NCBI RefSeq assembly: GCF_029917005.1
Contig: NZ_CP123967.1
Coordinates: 1,612,001 to 1,676,000, forward strand
Direction: 5' to 3'
Source of the DNA: Tessaracoccus lacteus
GTDB lineage: Bacteria; Actinomycetota; Actinomycetes; Propionibacteriales; Propionibacteriaceae
Length of the DNA: 64,000 bases
Below the pieces are notes generated by a model that had not been told where the DNA came from, did no database searches, and saw only the letters and a program-made list of their open reading frames with translations. Below are positions 63,450 to 64,000 of the stretch, piece by piece (position 1 is the first letter of the stretch; every line of letters starts with the position of its first letter). Position numbers and translations under genes: made by a program.

Positions 63450-64000
63450 ATGGCACATGAGCGCGCCGGGCTTCCGGCTCAGGAATCCGATCTGATCGAC
63501 GTCGACGAGGTCATCGCCGCCTACTACGATCGCGTCCCCGATCCCGCCAACCCGGACCAGCAGGTCACCTTCGGTACCTCCGGCCACCGCGGCTCCTCAC
63601 TGGACACCGCGTTCAACGAGGCCCACATCGCCGCCACGACGCAGGCGATCGTCGAGTACCGCGCGGCGCAGAACACCACCGGCCCGCTGTTCATCGGCAA
63701 GGACACCCACGCGCTCAGCTACCCGGCCTGGAAGACGGCGATCGAGGTGCTGCACGCGCACGGAGTCGAGGTGCTCGCCGAACGTGACGACGAGTACACG
63801 CCCACCCCGGCCGTGTCACGGGCCATCATCCGCCACAACCTCGGCAGCGGACCCCGCGCCGACGGCATTGTCGTCACCCCGTCCCACAACCCCCCGCGCG
63901 ACGGCGGCTTCAAATACAACCCGCCGAACGGCGGCCCGGCCGACACCGACGCGACGAAGGTGATCGCCGCCCGCGCCAACGAGTTGCTCGGAGACTACCG
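63450..64000 (+). CDS. pgm: Phosphoglucomutase (alpha-D-glucose-specific), 5' part
   Basis: The first 183 residues are in the window; the gene runs off the edge. [19 protein letters not shown] and the phosphoserine loop TPSHNPP (Ser145) identify the enzyme that interconverts glucose-1-phosphate and glucose-6-phosphate. It supplies or drains the glucan pathway encoded just upstream. No stop codon is seen up to 64000. Confidence 0.94.
   Translation, partial: MAHERAGLPAQESDLIDVDEVIAAYYDRVPDPANPDQQVTFGTSGHRGSSLDTAFNEAHIAATTQAIVEYRAAQNTTGPLFIGKDTHALSYPAWKTAIEVLHAHGVEVLAERDDEYTPTPAVSRAIIRHNLGSGPRADGIVVTPSHNPPRDGGFKYNPPNGGPADTDATKVIAARANELLGDY

Overview
The window is high-GC DNA from an actinobacterium. 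Signs of this are the GTG/TTG starts, four-base ATGA/GTGA gene overlaps, leaderless TANNNT promoters, a GlgE-type glucan pathway, GatCAB, a DUF222/HNH gene, and a trp operon carrying the two small membrane proteins typical of Actinobacteria. The gene set fits Propionibacteriaceae (Tessaracoccus or Propioniciclava-like), but that family assignment is an inference.

Region 1 (1-13,800): membrane and stress genes around a large MalT/LAL-type LuxR regulator (4395-7070). They include two permeases, a DUF1269 protein, a LapA-like protein, a META-domain lipoprotein, a DMT-family permease and a flavodoxin. An AbgT-type transporter, an M17 aminopeptidase and a glutaminase form a glutamyl-compound uptake and breakdown module. 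Three copies of an ACCC-N5-GGGT palindrome sit in promoter regions here, each exactly 24 nt from a -10-like hexamer, so a small regulon is likely.

Region 2 (13,880-18,280): nested insertion sequences. A decayed IS3-family element is split by an IS30-family element with 28-bp inverted repeats. Next to it a DUF305 gene is split by an intact IS256-family element flanked by the 8-bp repeat GATCGAAC.

Region 3 (18,300-30,300): an accessory copper and thiol-redox island. It carries a TlpA-like/CcdA-like/glutaredoxin-like operon, an OmpR-type response regulator with its sensor kinase, a DUF305 lipoprotein, and an Lgt-like protein lacking key Lgt residues with two small partners. It also has a truncated copper ATPase, an intact cupredoxin-ATPase-YHS fusion, a CsoR copper sensor and a small His/Met-rich membrane protein. 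Seven copies of a direct-repeat box with 11-bp period (consensus near TCTTGAYCGAATCTTGACC) precede almost every transcription unit. They are the likely binding sites of the response regulator. At two promoters a CsoR-type palindrome follows 6 nt after the -10.

Region 4 (30,650-64,000): chromosomal backbone. It contains gltD-gltB with a possible GlnR box upstream, and a tightly overlapping hisI-trpE-(two small membrane genes)-trpC-trpB-trpA operon. Then come a TIGR03085-like gene, an S9 peptidase, an aminoglycoside-phosphotransferase-like gene followed by a repeat array, a DUF222/HNH relic, gatC-gatA-gatB, and cysteine desulfurase-mnmA-MetE-like. The window ends with the glycogen cluster glgX-glgE-maltokinase-glgB-Nudix, a thioredoxin-fold/TPR protein, and the start of phosphoglucomutase at the edge. 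At least eight genes here start 6-7 nt after a TANNNT hexamer, which suggests leaderless mRNAs. I saw no tRNA, rRNA or CRISPR array.
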